From Paracoccaceae bacterium (GTDB lineage Bacteria > Pseudomonadota > Alphaproteobacteria > Rhodobacterales > Rhodobacteraceae): a stretch of DNA of 5,517 nucleotides. Below are positions 4,946 to 5,517 of the stretch, one piece after another. A program made the translations under genes and the position numbers. The notes under the pieces are model-generated. The model was not told the origin of the DNA. It did not search any database and saw nothing but the letters and a program-made list of their open reading frames with translations. How positions within the stretch are numbered: position 1 is the stretch's first letter; each line of letters starts with the position of its first letter. The stretch covers positions 1 to 5,517 of the forward strand of contig JAASTF010000223.1 of the NCBI GenBank assembly GCA_021767525.1. Direction: 5' to 3'.

Positions 4946-5517
4946 ATGCCCATCACTGTCGGACAAGATACCGCCAAGACCCGCAAGACCCTGAAAGTCG
5001 GCGACCAGAGCGTTGCCTATTACTCGATCCCCGCCGCCGAGGCCGCCGGCCTGGGCGATTTTTCCAAGCTTCCCGCCGCGCTTAAGGTGGTGCTGGAAAA
5101 CATGCTGCGCTTCGAGGATGGCAAAACCGTCACCGTCGATGACATCAAGGCGTTTGCCGACTGGGCCAAGAATGGCGGCAAGGGCAACCGCGAGCTGGCC
5201 TACCGCCCGGCCCGCGTGCTGATGCAGGATTTCACCGGCGTTCCCGCCGTGGTCGACCTGGCGGCGATGCGCGACGGCATCAAGGCCCTGGGCGGCGACC
5301 CGCAAAAGATCAACCCGCTCAATCCGGTCGACCTGGTGATCGACCACTCGGTCATGATCGACGAGTTCGGCAACCCGCGCGCCTTCCAGATGAACGTGGA
5401 CCGCGAGTACGAGCGCAACATGGAGCGCTACCAGTTCCTGAAATGGGGCCAGGGCGCGTTCAACAACTTCCGCGTGGTGCCGCCGGGCACCGGCATCTGC
5501 CACCAGGTGAACCTGGA
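4946..5517 (+). CDS. acnA: Aconitate hydratase A, N-terminal part (3' end outside window)
   Basis: AcnA is the [4Fe-4S] enzyme that interconverts citrate and isocitrate in the TCA and glyoxylate cycles in the cytosol. The frame is open from ATG 4946 to the window end, giving 190 complete codons of a protein usually near 890-920 residues. Landmarks of the AcnA/IRP branch are YSIPAAEAAGLG near residues 27-38, LPAALKVVLENMLRFEDG (42-59), the block RPARVLMQDFTGVPAVVDLA, NPVDLVIDHSV, and the stretch ending FRVVPPGTGICHQVNLE at the window edge. The three cluster-ligating cysteines lie beyond the window. The start is supported by GGAGG 8 bases upstream. It is divergent from the DUF1223 gene across a 211-base region. 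That region holds a possible promoter, a palindrome over its -10, and a leader with potential to mask the ribosome site, so control at both transcription and translation is conceivable. Confidence 0.97.
   Translation, partial: MPITVGQDTAKTRKTLKVGDQSVAYYSIPAAEAAGLGDFSKLPAALKVVLENMLRFEDGKTVTVDDIKAFADWAKNGGKGNRELAYRPARVLMQDFTGVPAVVDLAAMRDGIKALGGDPQKINPLNPVDLVIDHSVMIDEFGNPRAFQMNVDREYERNMERYQFLKWGQGAFNNFRVVPPGTGICHQVNL

Noticed and set aside
4735..4986. N-terminal extension of the DUF1223 frame to 4986
   Set aside because: The frame is open, but it crosses the divergent promoter region and the start of acnA, and it would bury the signal peptide inside the protein. The start at 4734 is much more likely.
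4796..5503. 235-codon - strand frame opposite acnA
   Set aside because: The + strand frame is unmistakable aconitase; the antisense product is a His/Val/Gly-rich shadow.

Overview
The window looks like ordinary chromosomal DNA from an alphaproteobacterium, most likely of the Rhodobacteraceae (Rhodobacter/Roseobacter/Paracoccus relatives). The reasons are the high G+C with strong third-position G/C bias, the type of PurB and AcnA sequences at the two ends, a TTGACG/GCTA-type promoter, and a FliG-like protein of a kind I associate with this family. I see no insertion sequence, phage gene, tRNA, rRNA or CRISPR array. The assignment is made by eye, without a database search.

Layout on the + strand: (1) the C-terminal 245 residues of adenylosuccinate lyase (purB, 1-738); (2) a 110-base gap with a good promoter candidate (788-815), then a 52-residue secreted three-cysteine protein (849-1007); (3) a 355-residue protein with the three-domain plan of the flagellar rotor protein FliG (1077-2144), with no flagellar gene beside it; (4) a DMT/EamA-type transporter (2220-3125); (5) an LpxL/HtrB-family acyltransferase (3122-4033) whose ATG overlaps the transporter stop. 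Genes 3-5 are close together and may be one transcript.

On the - strand, 4734-4030 encodes a secreted DUF1223 thioredoxin-fold protein. Its stop codon overlaps the acyltransferase stop in a shared TTAA, so no terminator fits between these convergent genes. A 211-base divergent region (4735-4945) separates it from acnA (aconitate hydratase A, + strand from 4946), which runs off the right end. This region is the richest in possible regulation: a nested inverted repeat, a pseudo-palindrome over a candidate extended -10, a 6-bp hairpin, and a leader segment able to pair with the acnA Shine-Dalgarno sequence.

The genes do not form one pathway. purB (purine synthesis) and acnA (TCA cycle) are housekeeping. 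The middle genes concern the envelope (transporter, acyltransferase, two exported proteins) plus the unlinked FliG homologue. The FliG homologue keeps charge at all five torque-interface positions but lacks the EHPQ motif used to bind FliM. It and the acnA leader are the points most worth following up.
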